From the NCBI RefSeq assembly GCF_037126285.1, contig NZ_CP147012.1, positions 186,001-250,000 on the forward strand: a DNA stretch of 64,000 nucleotides, written 5' to 3'. The notes beneath the pieces are model-generated. The model had not been told where the DNA came from and did not search any database. It saw nothing but the letters and a program-made list of their open reading frames with translations. A program made the position numbers and the translations under genes. Source of the stretch: Bernardetia sp. MNP-M8 (GTDB lineage: Bacteria > Bacteroidota > Bacteroidia > Cytophagales > Bernardetiaceae). Below, piece after piece: positions 35,719 through 43,914 of this stretch; position 1 is the first letter of the stretch; the number at the start of each line of letters is the position of its first letter.

Positions 35719-38184
35719 ATGCGTTTTTGGTTTGTATTTTTCTTGGTTATCGGAATTAACTTTTCTGTTTTGGCTCAAAGTAGCCAAACTGTAGAAGAGC
35801 TACTCAAATCTGCACGCCATGAGCAAAGTGAGCAAAAACTAGCAAGCGCACTCCGTTACTACCTTCAAGCTGTCAATAAATTAGAAAAACAAAACGATAA
35901 AAAAGCTCTTTTTCAAGTCTATACCGAAATTGGGATTATTTATCAAAATGGAGGTTTACACGATAAAGCCATTGAATATTTTACTAAATCACAAGAAGTA
36001 ATTGATGCAAACTCATCTACTCAAGCTGTAATTTCGATGCGCTTGGGAGAGTCCTATTTGGCTCAAAAAGACTACCCACAAGCCATTACAGCCTATAAAA
36101 ATGCAAAACAAATTTATCTACCTCAGAAAAAACCGTATGCTACCATACAAGCTCTTCGCCAACTCATAACAGCTTACCAAGCCAATAAAGACTATCAAAC
36201 AGCTTTAGATGCAAATCAAGAAGTATTAGAAATGGATAGAATAATTGGAGATTCGGCAGCCGTAGCAGCAACACTGAATAATATTGGCTATACCTACAAA
36301 TTTTTAGGGAATTATAATAAAGCAATTACAAGTTTTGAACAAGCTAGAAAAATAGAAAAAAAATTAGGATTAGAAGAAGACCCAATCACACTTACAAATA
36401 CAGCAATCGTTTATCAAAACCTAGCTCAGTATGATAATGCGATGCGCTTTTTAAAACAATCAATAAATATAGTAGAAATAAAAAATAAACCTAGAGAGTT
36501 AGCTCGCTTATACAATATTATGGCAGCTCTGTATTATCAGTTAGGAGATTACCATAACGCTAGAGAATATAACGAACTTGCTTTAGTTTATGCTCAAAAA
36601 TATAAACAGCGTGAAATAGTAAAAGATATTCACCTAACAGCTTCACAAATTAATCAAGCAAATAATAATTATGAAGATGCTCTAAAATCGTATGAAAAAC
36701 ATCTCAATATTCGTGATTCTTTACTTTTGGAAGAACGTTTGAAACAACAAGAACTTTTGCAACAGCAGTTTTTAATAGAAAGAACAGAAAAAGAACTACA
36801 ACTATATATGGTTGATGAAGAATTAAAAACAGCACAATTAAAAGAACAAGAACTAACACTAGATAAGCAAAATCAAGAACTAGCTTTATTACAACAAAAA
36901 CAAGAATTACAAGCCGAACGATTAGAAAAAGAAGCCTTAGAAAAACAGCGTACAAAACAAGAGCTACTCATTGCACAGCAAGAACTCAATGCTCAAAAAG
37001 CAGCACGTGAAGTGGAAGATTTACAACAAAAAGAACTTAATAGAAAACGAGAAGTAGAAAGATTAGAACAGCAAGCTGACCTAAACAAACAAACATTAGC
37101 TAGAGAACGAGCAGAAGCAGAAAAAAAACAAGCAGAAGCACAGGCAGAAGCCAATGTAAAAGAAGCAGAATCAGCAGCTCAGCGAAAAATATTTGCTATC
37201 GCAGCTATTTTATCGCTATTAATTTTACTCGTTATTGGTTTTGCTTTTCTAAGCTCAAAGAAAAAAAATAAAGAACTAGCACAACAAAAAGATCAAATTG
37301 AATCGAAAAATGTAGAATTAGAACAACAAACGGAAGAAATTCAGATGCAGCGTGATGCCATTGCTCACAAAAGTGAAGAATTAAATGAGCTTTATATAAA
37401 AGTTACTGATAGTGTTCGTTATGCACAGCGCATTCAAGATGCAATTTTAGTTCCTCCTGCACAGGTTTTTACAAATTTTGGAGCAAATACAGAAGGATTT
37501 GTATTGTTTAAGCCTCGTGATATTGTTTCAGGTGATTTTTATTGGACAACCGAAAAAGACAATAGAGTAATTTTGACAGCCATTGATTGTACAGGACACG
37601 GAGTTCCAGGCGCATTTATGTCATTGATAGGCAACGATTTACTCAATGAAATTGTAAATTTGAGAGGAATTACTACACCTCATGAAATTTTGAACGAGCT
37701 TCACAAAGGCGTACAAACAACACTCAAGCAACAAGAAACTGAAAATAGAGACGGAATGGATATGGCACTTTGTGTCTATGACAAAGAAAAAAATATATTA
37801 GAGTTTGCAGGAGCAAAAAATCCACTTCTTTACATAAAAAATGGAGAAATAGAAACCCTAAAAGGCGATAAAAAACCAATTGGAGGAAAAGATGTCTATA
37901 AAGAAGATTCTTTCAAAACACATATCATAGATTTGAATGAAGAGAATGCACCTACTATGTTTTATATTTTTTCAGATGGTTACCAAGACCAGTTTGGAGG
38001 TTTGGAAGGTAGAAAGTTTATGATAAAAAAACTAAGAGCATTATTACAAAAAATTCATCAAAAACCGATGGAAGAGCAGCATGAAATTTTAGATACTACG
38101 ATAGTAGATTGGATGAAAAATGAAGAACAAATCGATGATATTCTTTTGATGGGTTTTAGAATAGAAACAATTACGACCTGCTAA
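35719..38184 (+). CDS. TPR-repeat protein with SpoIIE-type PP2C phosphatase domain
   Basis: An 821-residue regulator started at the ATG in 35719. The TTG nine bases earlier is less likely. Residues 1-20 are a signal peptide (FWFVFFLVIGINFSVLAQ). About eight TPR units follow (30-330), e.g. VAATLNNIGYTYKFLGNYNK. Then a long Gln/Glu/Lys-rich coiled coil (335-490), one membrane helix (IFAIAAILSLLILLVIGFAF), another coil and the cytoplasmic SpoIIE/PP2C domain: FKPRDIVSGDFYW, ILTAIDCTGHGVPGAFMSLI, FYIFSDGYQDQFGG and QIDDILLMGFRI. The Asp residues in GDFYW and in TAIDCTGHGVPGA are the metal ligands. It probably senses periplasmic input and dephosphorylates an anti-sigma antagonist. Confidence 0.92.
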   Translation: MRFWFVFFLVIGINFSVLAQSSQTVEELLKSARHEQSEQKLASALRYYLQAVNKLEKQNDKKALFQVYTEIGIIYQNGGLHDKAIEYFTKSQEVIDANSSTQAVISMRLGESYLAQKDYPQAITAYKNAKQIYLPQKKPYATIQALRQLITAYQANKDYQTALDANQEVLEMDRIIGDSAAVAATLNNIGYTYKFLGNYNKAITSFEQARKIEKKLGLEEDPITLTNTAIVYQNLAQYDNAMRFLKQSINIVEIKNKPRELARLYNIMAALYYQLGDYHNAREYNELALVYAQKYKQREIVKDIHLTASQINQANNNYEDALKSYEKHLNIRDSLLLEERLKQQELLQQQFLIERTEKELQLYMVDEELKTAQLKEQELTLDKQNQELALLQQKQELQAERLEKEALEKQRTKQELLIAQQELNAQKAAREVEDLQQKELNRKREVERLEQQADLNKQTLARERAEAEKKQAEAQAEANVKEAESAAQRKIFAIAAILSLLILLVIGFAFLSSKKKNKELAQQKDQIESKNVELEQQTEEIQMQRDAIAHKSEELNELYIKVTDSVRYAQRIQDAILVPPAQVFTNFGANTEGFVLFKPRDIVSGDFYWTTEKDNRVILTAIDCTGHGVPGAFMSLIGNDLLNEIVNLRGITTPHEILNELHKGVQTTLKQQETENRDGMDMALCVYDKEKNILEFAGAKNPLLYIKNGEIETLKGDKKPIGGKDVYKEDSFKTHIIDLNEENAPTMFYIFSDGYQDQFGGLEGRKFMIKKLRALLQKIHQKPMEEQHEILDTTIVDWMKNEEQIDDILLMGFRIETITTC

Positions 38185-38213
38185 AGTAGCGAAGCTAATT
38201 AAAAATTACGAAT
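38179..38213. repeat. Repeat with GCTAAAGTAGCGAAGCTAATT (family B)
   Basis: CTGCTAAAGTAGCGAAGCTA followed by ATTAAAAATTACGAATT overlaps the end of the phosphatase gene. The reverse complement of this sequence is found at 47281-47334. Confidence 0.5.
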
Positions 38214-38214
38214 T

Positions 38215-38262
38215 CCTACCCTTTTTGGTGTTTTAGCAAAGCGACATCAACAACAAAATACC
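38215..38262. repeat. Short palindromic repeat, family A, copy 5 (degraded)
   Basis: TTTTTGGTGTTTTAGC followed by AAAGCGACATCAACAACAAAA. The arms TTGGTGT and ACATCAA are partly worn. It lies 95 bp from copy 6, so the two form a pair. Confidence 0.45.
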
Positions 38263-38356
38263 TCTTAAAAGTTTAAAAAACTTCAAATCTATTAGAAATT
38301 ACAATTCCAGAAAGCTATTTTTATTACTTTTGATTAATGAAAAAATCAGAGTAAAA

Positions 38357-38387
38357 CCTTACTGTTGTTGGTGTCTCCCCCAACGAC
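38357..38387 (+). repeat. Short palindromic repeat, family A, copy 6
   Basis: CCTTACTGTTGTTGGTGTC followed by TCCCCCAACGAC. It keeps the CCTTAC head. It lies in the leader of kdsD. The kdsD frame is open through it (coding LVSPPTT), which can mislead start prediction. Confidence 0.6.
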
Positions 38388-38412
38388 TTCAACCATTCTA
38401 AAAAAAGTAATA

Positions 38413-39381
38413 ATGCAATCCTACCTAAATTCAGCCAATGAAGTTTTTGATTTAGAAATTGATGCGCTACAAAAAGCAAAACACCAAATTGCAACTACCT
38501 TTGAAAAGGCTATTGAACTGATTTTGACTTCAAAAGGAAAAATTGTAGTTACAGGAGTAGGCAAATCTGGAATTATTGCACACAAAATTTCGGCTACTTT
38601 TGCAAGTACAGGAACGCCTTCTGTTTTTTTGAATGCTTCCGAAGCACTTCATGGAGATTTGGGAATGGTTTCAAAAGGCGATATAGTAATTATGCTTTCT
38701 AAAAGTGGAACTACAATTGAACTTGTAAAAATGCTTCCAACACTCAGTAAAGTAGGCGCAAAAACAATAGGCATTTTTAGTAATATAGAAACTCGTCTAG
38801 CTCACAACTTAGATTTAGTTTTAGATGCAACTGTTGAGCGTGAAGCCTGTCCGTTGAATCTTGCACCAATGAGTAGCACAACGGTTTCACTTGTCATTGG
38901 TGATGCTTTGGCTGCTGCACTGATAAAAGCACGAAACTTTAAAGATAGTGATTTTGCTGTTTTTCATCCTGCTGGACAGTTAGGACGTAATCTTTTACTT
39001 ACGGCTGCTGATGTAATGCACAGTAAGGAAAACTTACCAATTGTTTCTGCTCAAAACTCACTCAAAGAAGTTGTTATAGTAATGACAAAATATAATTTGG
39101 GTGCTGTTTGTGTTTGTAAAAATGAAGAAAATTCTATTAAACTAGAAGGAATAATTACAGACGGTGATGTAAGGCGTTTTCTGACTCATTCGGATACACT
39201 AACCGTAAAAGCAGAAGAAATAATGACACGAAACCCTATCTCTTTGCATCCTCAAATGCGACTCTCAGAAGTCTTGAGCGTAATGGAAAATAAAAAGCGT
39301 CAGATTTATGTCGCTCCTGTAGTAGATGAAAAAAATAATTGCTTAGGAGTTGTCAGAATGCACGATATTTTGAGTTATTGA
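38413..39381 (+). CDS. kdsD: D-arabinose 5-phosphate isomerase (KpsF/GutQ family)
   Basis: A 322-residue enzyme started at the ATG in 38413 (MQSYLNSANEVFDLEI). The frame opens 16 codons earlier, but that part is repeat DNA. It turns ribulose 5-phosphate into arabinose 5-phosphate for Kdo synthesis. The SIS domain (about 25-165) holds KIVVTGVGKSGIIAHKISAT and HGDLGMVSKGDIVIMLSKSG. Two CBS domains follow (about 205-322): VMHSKENLPIVSAQNS and EEIMTRNPISLHPQMRLSEV, with the last YVAPVVDEKNNCLGVVRMHD. HPAGQLGR marks the family. It fits the LptF/G and other envelope genes of the window. Confidence 0.93.
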   Translation: MQSYLNSANEVFDLEIDALQKAKHQIATTFEKAIELILTSKGKIVVTGVGKSGIIAHKISATFASTGTPSVFLNASEALHGDLGMVSKGDIVIMLSKSGTTIELVKMLPTLSKVGAKTIGIFSNIETRLAHNLDLVLDATVEREACPLNLAPMSSTTVSLVIGDALAAALIKARNFKDSDFAVFHPAGQLGRNLLLTAADVMHSKENLPIVSAQNSLKEVVIVMTKYNLGAVCVCKNEENSIKLEGIITDGDVRRFLTHSDTLTVKAEEIMTRNPISLHPQMRLSEVLSVMENKKRQIYVAPVVDEKNNCLGVVRMHDILSY

Positions 39382-39389
39382 TTTTTTTA

Positions 39390-39415
39390 TATAACACACT
39401 AGGAAGTCTGTTATA
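39390..39415. terminator. Short hairpin between kdsD and the Rho-N gene (family C motif)
   Basis: TATAACA and TGTTATA close a 12-nt loop that carries the CTAGGAAGTCTG motif shared with 13776-13853. It is placed correctly to end both convergent transcripts. Confidence 0.45.
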
Positions 39416-39419
39416 CTTT

Positions 39420-39674
39420 TTAATTATTTCTTAGCGCATCGATAAGTTCGGATTTATTCATTTTCGAACGCCCTTCTATATCTAATTCTTTGGCTTGCTG
39501 ATAGAGTTCTTTTTTAGTTCGGTCTTCGTACTCCTTTGCCTTTCCTCCTTTTTTTCCTGCTTCTGAGGCTGGGGTATTAGCGATGCGAGCCGATTTTTCT
39601 TTGCTATATCCTTCTCTGCGAAGAGCTTCATAACGTTCGTCGTCTTTGATTGAGTTTCCGTGGTCTTTTGCCAT
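39420..39674 (-). CDS. Small protein with Rho N-terminal-like (SAP-type) domain
   Basis: An 84-residue protein. The first half is KDHGNSIKDDERYEALRREG followed by YSKEKSARIANTPASEAGKK, a small motif found in many bacterial proteins (DUF7218-type). The second half, YEDRTKKELYQQAKELDIEG plus RSKMNKSELIDALR, is the helix-extended-loop-helix fold of the Rho N-terminus, which binds nucleic acid. The neighbour at 39723 ends in the same fold. The two may be a regulatory or nucleoid pair; the role is inferred. Confidence 0.78.
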   Translation of the reverse strand: MAKDHGNSIKDDERYEALRREGYSKEKSARIANTPASEAGKKGGKAKEYEDRTKKELYQQAKELDIEGRSKMNKSELIDALRNN

Positions 39675-39722
39675 AAATTTTTAAAATTTTAAATTGATTT
39701 TTAAATTAGATTAAAATATAAT

Positions 39723-40118
39723 TTATTTTTCAGAATGTTCTCTTAAAGCCTTTATTAGCTCGCCTTTATTCATTGTTGAGCGTCCCTCAAGGTCAATTTC
39801 TTGTGCTATTTTATATAGCTCTTTTTTAGTTTTGAGAGAGTAATTCATAATTTTCGCCTCTTGTTTTGGAGTTATTTTTTTAGGTTCTTCAGCTTTTGTT
39901 TCTGATTTAGGAGTTGTTCCTTTTTCTTTTTTTGTTACTTGATTATTCTCTACTTGCTCCTCTTCTAAATTTACTTGTACAGTTTTTAAAGGAGCTATTG
40001 CCTTTTTTTGTTTTTTCTTTTCAGAAAAAGGCAAATTTTCTCCTATTGTAGTACCTACTTTCTTGGCGACTAATAAAGAACTATAAAAAGCGATTTCGAA
40101 CAAACTTTTGATAATCAT
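39723..40118 (-). CDS. Protein with C-terminal Rho N-terminal-like domain
   Basis: A 131-residue protein. The N-terminus (FEIAFYSSLLVAKKVGTTIG) is mildly hydrophobic. The middle is Lys/Glu/Thr-rich and disordered. The last 40 residues, LKTKKELYKIAQEIDLEG then RSTMNKGELIKALREHSEK, match the end of the downstream protein at most positions, so a shared domain was duplicated. The two genes lie 48 bp apart on the same strand and are probably an operon. Confidence 0.72.
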   Translation of the reverse strand: MIIKSLFEIAFYSSLLVAKKVGTTIGENLPFSEKKKQKKAIAPLKTVQVNLEEEQVENNQVTKKEKGTTPKSETKAEEPKKITPKQEAKIMNYSLKTKKELYKIAQEIDLEGRSTMNKGELIKALREHSEK

Positions 40119-40280
40119 ATTTTTCTTTTTTGGTAGAGGTAGTAATTTATAGAATCCTGTATAAGGAATAAAAATCGTTAGTAGAAATACCTACAATATT
40201 TATTTACAATGTGCAGTAATCTAAGTAATTTGATAAAACAACTCAAAAGCAAGTTAAAAGTTTTTGAATTTATTTCATAA

Positions 40281-40318
40281 AAAAAGGTTTGAATTTCTAT
40301 TGAAACTCAAACCTTTTT
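40281..40318 (-). terminator. Terminator of the amidase gene
   Basis: AAAAAGGTTTG and CAAACCTTTTT form an 11-bp stem. The A run to its left is a T run for the minus strand. Confidence 0.75.
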
Positions 40319-40342
40319 GGTTCTACTCTTTTTATTTTTAGT

Positions 40343-41029
40343 CTAGTTAACTGTAAGACCAATTTTTTTCCAATCAAACAAACTACCTGGGTCGCTACGA
40401 CGTGAAGGTGCATATTCATCATGTCCTACAATGTGTTTACGGTCGTGGCTAATATCTGTATGACGGCTTTCAATATCATGTAAAAGACGAGCTAAAGATT
40501 TGTATTGAGCTTCTGTAAAGCCAACATCTTTTTTATTTATTTTTTGGTAAGTAGAAGTCGAAATGAATTTTGACATTTCATTTTGTGTTCCAATTGCCAT
40601 CATTTCAATTCCTATAGAACGTCCATTTAAGTCATTATGACGATGCGCTTCGTGTGAAAGTGTTCCTTTTCCTGCGTGGTGTGCAGAACGATTTTCATTT
40701 ACTAAATGATGAATAACTCCTTCTCTGTCTATAATATAATGAGCAGAAACTTTATAGGTTTCAAATACATTCAAAATATCTTTTAAATTGTAAGGATTTT
40801 CTGGATTTTGAGCTGCATTACTACAAAAATGAAGCATTACGTGGGTAATAGAAGCATCTGAAGAACGAGTACGAGAACATGCATCTGATAAAAGTTTTGG
40901 AGCAACTTCTGTTTTGGGGATAAATTTTTCTTCGCCACCACCTAGAGTAGAAGTAGAAGATACAAAAGCAGAAGATATAAAAAATAAAACAAATAAAAGG
41001 CTAGTGATGGTCAGGTAGGTTTTCTTCAT
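40343..41029 (-). CDS. N-acetylmuramoyl-L-alanine amidase (Amidase_2 family), exported
   Basis: A 228-residue enzyme started at Met14 of the open frame (41029), where MKKTYLTITSLLFVLFFISS gives a signal peptide. It cuts the amide bond between muramic acid and the stem peptide. The Amidase_2 zinc ligands are visible in ITHVMLHFCSNA (His), ENRSAHHAGKG (His) and the C-terminal HIVGHDEYAPSRRSDPGSLF (His and Asp). YIIDREGVIHHLV and SIGIEMMAIG are family strands. Single gene; its role is probably turnover or recycling of peptidoglycan in the periplasm. Confidence 0.88.
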   Translation of the reverse strand: MKKTYLTITSLLFVLFFISSAFVSSTSTLGGGEEKFIPKTEVAPKLLSDACSRTRSSDASITHVMLHFCSNAAQNPENPYNLKDILNVFETYKVSAHYIIDREGVIHHLVNENRSAHHAGKGTLSHEAHRHNDLNGRSIGIEMMAIGTQNEMSKFISTSTYQKINKKDVGFTEAQYKSLARLLHDIESRHTDISHDRKHIVGHDEYAPSRRSDPGSLFDWKKIGLTVN

Positions 41030-41555
41030 AATAAGCAAGTAGAAAGCAGTTAAATTAAACAAGAGCATAGAAAAGGGTAGAAATTTTTGAGTTAAGTATA
41101 AATCATAAGAAAGGGTATGATTTGTTGAAGGATAAATTCAAAACTATGTTTTTGCAAATAGTAAAACGTTTGCAACGCAATTTAATTATAATTGTTCAAA
41201 AACCAAACCAAATTCCAATTTTTATTTGGCTTTTTAAGCATATTACCAAATCTTTAAATAATTGTTAAACTAATTTATTGCTTTAAGAAAATTTATTTTT
41301 CATCTAGTTATCTGTCAAACTGACACGTAACTAAACAAATAGCACATTTGGCAAATATATTGCCTTTTTGATAGCGTAATTAGAGTATAAGTTGTTTCAT
41401 TTATACAATAACAGAATATTTATTCTTTACTAGTATTGAAAGTAAAATTATAATTTTTTTTGCTATAGTTTTATATAAATAATATTAAAAAACAATATTC
41501 TCTCTACATAAAAAAGACATTCTATTTCAAAATATAAAATCAAAATATAAGTAGT
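41030..41555. other. Intergenic region between amidase and grpE
   Basis: About 525 bp separating divergent genes. It holds the inverted repeat described at 41306-41331 and long AT-rich stretches. No ORF or RNA gene seen. Confidence 0.45.
41306..41331. promoter_or_regulatory. Inverted repeat, possible operator of the grpE-dnaJ operon
   Basis: TGTCA-AAC-TGACA (41313-41325) forms a perfect 5-bp dyad, extended outward by AGTTA / GTAACT. It lies about 230 bp before grpE and is the only dyad of this type that I see in the window. A heat-shock regulator site is inferred only. Confidence 0.3.
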
Positions 41556-42158
41556 ATGAATACTAACAATCATTCTGACAACGGTTCTACAAATAACCAA
41601 ACTGAAGAAAATCTAAACTCAGAATCAAAAGCTGAATCTACTTCGGACACTTCGGCAGAAACAAATGAAGAAACAACAACAGAAACTGACAATTCAACAG
41701 AACCAAATTATCATGCCGAACTTTTAGAATTGAAAGATAAGCATTTACGTTTGTATTCTGAATTTGAAAATTTCCGTCGTCGTACTGCCAAAGAAAAAAT
41801 TGAGCATACACAGCTTGCTAATAAAAACATGATGGCTGCGCTTATTCCTGTTTTAGATGACTTTCAGCGTGCTGAAGGTTCAATAAATCAGACAGAAGAC
41901 CAAGACCAAAAAGCAGATATTGCTTTTGATGCTATCGGAATTTTACAAAAGCGTTTCCGTACCGTTTTAGAGCAACAAGGACTTAAAGAAATGGATTCAC
42001 CTATTGGGCAACCATTAGATACAGATATACATGAAGCTATCACAACTACGCCAGCACCTTCAGAAGAATTGAAAGGTAAAGTAGTTGATCAAATAGAAAA
42101 AGGATATTTTCTCAACGATAAAGTAGTTCGTTTTGCTAAAGTAGTTGTAGGTGCATAA
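41556..42158 (+). CDS. grpE: Co-chaperone GrpE (nucleotide exchange factor of DnaK)
   Basis: A 200-residue protein. An acidic, Thr/Ser/Asn-rich N-terminal tail (1-50) precedes the GrpE domain: a long helix with LLELKDKHLRLYSEFENFRR and RTAKEKIEHTQ, then MMAALIPVLDDFQRA. The beta-wing end holds PIGQPLDTDIHEAITTTPAP and KVVDQIEKGYFLNDKVVRFA, followed by KVVVGA. All are family marks. It releases ADP from DnaK in the cytoplasm. It is followed after 120 bp by dnaJ; no dnaK is in the window. Confidence 0.95.
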   Translation: MNTNNHSDNGSTNNQTEENLNSESKAESTSDTSAETNEETTTETDNSTEPNYHAELLELKDKHLRLYSEFENFRRRTAKEKIEHTQLANKNMMAALIPVLDDFQRAEGSINQTEDQDQKADIAFDAIGILQKRFRTVLEQQGLKEMDSPIGQPLDTDIHEAITTTPAPSEELKGKVVDQIEKGYFLNDKVVRFAKVVVGA

Positions 42159-42171
42159 CCTAGCTAATGAT

Positions 42172-42201
42172 TGGTTCAAGAACTTACACTTGAACCAGTT
42201 T
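42172..42201 (+). terminator. Hairpin between grpE and dnaJ (attenuator or weak terminator)
   Basis: TGGTTCAAG and CTTGAACCA form a 9-bp stem, followed by GTTTTATT. It may reduce dnaJ transcription relative to grpE. Confidence 0.5.
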
Positions 42202-42278
42202 TATTAAATTTAAAAGGAAAACAATCAAAAAATAGTGACATACTACTTTACAGAATTAGAAAAATTTAATTACCAGTT

Positions 42279-43430
42279 ATGAGCAAGAGAGATTATTACG
42301 AAGTGTTGGGTGTTTCACGCAATTCATCAGCAGAAGAAATCAAAAAAGCTTATCGAAAGATAGCAATCAAGTTTCACCCAGACAAAAACCCAGGTGATGC
42401 AACAGCAGAAGATAAATTTAAGGAAGCTGCTGAAGCATACGATGCCTTAGGAAATCCAGAAAAAAAAGCTAAATACGACCGTTTCGGACACCAAGGAATG
42501 AATGGTGGTGGTGGTGGCTTCCAAAATGCTGACGATATTTTCTCTCATTTTGGAGATATATTCGGTGGTGGTTTTGGAGGTGGAGGTGGCTCTCCTTTCG
42601 ATGATATTTTTGGTGGAGGAAGAGGAGGACAGCGTCAGAAAAAAGGTTCTTCTGTTCGTATCAAACTCAAACTTACACTTCAAGAAATTGCTCATGGTGT
42701 AGAGAAAAAAATCAAAATCAAACGCCAAGTTTTGTGTGACACTTGTGATGGTTCGGGTGCAAAAGATGCCTCTTCCAAACAAACTTGTAAGCAATGTAAC
42801 GGAAACGGTCAAGTAAGACGTGTTACAAATACAATGCTTGGACAAATGGTAACTACAGCAGCTTGTCCTTCGTGTAACGGACAAGGAACAATCATTACTG
42901 ACCCTTGTAAGTCGTGTAGTGGCGAAGGTGTTCAGATGAAAGAAGAAGTAACTGAAATAAAACTTCCAGCAGGAATTGAAGACGGAATGCAGCTTTCTAT
43001 GGCAGGAAAAGGAAACTACCCACCAAGAGGAGGCGTTGCAGGCGATTTATTGATTCTTATTGAAGAAGAAGAACACAAATTCCTTAAGAGAGAAGGAAAA
43101 AATGTACATTATGATTTGTGTATCAGTTTTCCAGATGCTGTCTTGGGAACAACTGTTGAAGTTCCTACCATTGATGGCAGTGTGAAAGTGCCAATAGATG
43201 CAGGAACACAAGGAGGAAAAATATTGAGATTGCGTGGAAAAGGAATTCGTCCTTACAACACTTATGAAACAGGCGATCAGCTTATTCATGTCAATGTTTG
43301 GATTCCTCAAAAACTCACTAAAGAAGAACGCAAAGAAATGGAAAAACTAAAAACAGCAGATAACTTTGCTCCTGATTTAGACAAACAAGACCGTTCGTTT
43401 TTTGATAAAGTCAAAGAATTTTTTCATTAA
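42279..43430 (+). CDS. dnaJ: Chaperone protein DnaJ
   Basis: A 383-residue class I J-protein that stimulates the DnaK ATPase. The J domain (1-70) contains [10 protein letters not shown] with the HPD triad. A Gly/Phe-rich stretch follows (about 75-115, [19 protein letters not shown]). Four CxxCxGxG-type zinc repeats lie at about 150-220: [32 protein letters not shown]. The C-terminal substrate domains hold [12 protein letters not shown] and [11 protein letters not shown]. Full length and intact. Co-oriented with grpE, so stress-regulated together. Confidence 0.96.
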   Translation: MSKRDYYEVLGVSRNSSAEEIKKAYRKIAIKFHPDKNPGDATAEDKFKEAAEAYDALGNPEKKAKYDRFGHQGMNGGGGGFQNADDIFSHFGDIFGGGFGGGGGSPFDDIFGGGRGGQRQKKGSSVRIKLKLTLQEIAHGVEKKIKIKRQVLCDTCDGSGAKDASSKQTCKQCNGNGQVRRVTNTMLGQMVTTAACPSCNGQGTIITDPCKSCSGEGVQMKEEVTEIKLPAGIEDGMQLSMAGKGNYPPRGGVAGDLLILIEEEEHKFLKREGKNVHYDLCISFPDAVLGTTVEVPTIDGSVKVPIDAGTQGGKILRLRGKGIRPYNTYETGDQLIHVNVWIPQKLTKEERKEMEKLKTADNFAPDLDKQDRSFFDKVKEFFH

Positions 43431-43435
43431 ATTTA

Positions 43436-43465
43436 TGGCGTTGGTAAGACACCAACAATGATAAG
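43436..43465 (-). repeat. Short palindromic repeat, family A, copy 7
   Basis: TGGCGTTGGTAAGACACCAA followed by CAATGATAAG. Family A in reverse orientation, between the dnaJ stop and its terminator. Confidence 0.6.
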
Positions 43466-43480
43466 ATATATTTTTATAAG

Positions 43481-43520
43481 AAAAATCCATTTAGAAAAAT
43501 TATTTTCTGAATGGATTTTT
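43481..43520 (+). terminator. Terminator of dnaJ
   Basis: An 18-bp stem with one G:U pair (AAAAATCCATTTAGAAAA and TTTTCTGAATGGATTTTT), then TTGTG. Confidence 0.85.
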
Positions 43521-43914
43521 TGTGTGTACACCTCTTAATGATATATTTTGCATTCAGGTCTTTAGAATTAAACATTTTTTTCTCAGAAGTATCATGCATT
43601 AAAATATTACGCCTGTAATTAAGTTTGTGTATGAGAAATAGTAAGGTCTTTAGATAAAATAAAATCCACTCATTTATCCATATCATGCAAATAAGGACAT
43701 ATAAAAATTATCATTTATAAGGAATTTTAAAGCTACTTTTTAGTTAAAATCAATAGTCCCTTTCCAAAATACACCTTTTTTAGCAACTTTTATGTTATAT
43801 AAAGTAAATTTTGACTTAATTTGCATATCTATTTAATTTGTGATTCTTCACAAAGATTATTTTAATTAAACTTAGTTTACCCAATAACTTATCAAAATAT
43901 AATAGCATCTTCTT
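43521..43914. other. Gene-free AT-rich spacer before the symporter gene
   Basis: About 390 bp. It contains a promoter-like arrangement at 43809-43840. A 70-codon minus-strand frame here (43474-43686) lacks domain features and crosses the dnaJ terminator, so I do not call it. Confidence 0.4.
43809..43840 (+). promoter_or_regulatory. Promoter candidate of the alanine symporter gene
   Basis: TTTTG (43809-43813) and TAATTTG (43834-43840) are 20 nt apart, matching the TTG / TAnTTTG layout of flavobacterial promoters. It lies 75 bp before the start. Confidence 0.5.

Noticed and set aside
42447-42884. Minus-strand open frame of 145 codons inside dnaJ
   Set aside because: It is opposite the Gly-rich and zinc-repeat parts of an intact, well-recognised DnaJ; composition alone explains it.
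43474-43686. Minus-strand frame of 70 codons after dnaJ
   Set aside because: It crosses the dnaJ terminator stem, is Ile/Lys/Asn-rich as expected from AT-rich noise, and has no family features.
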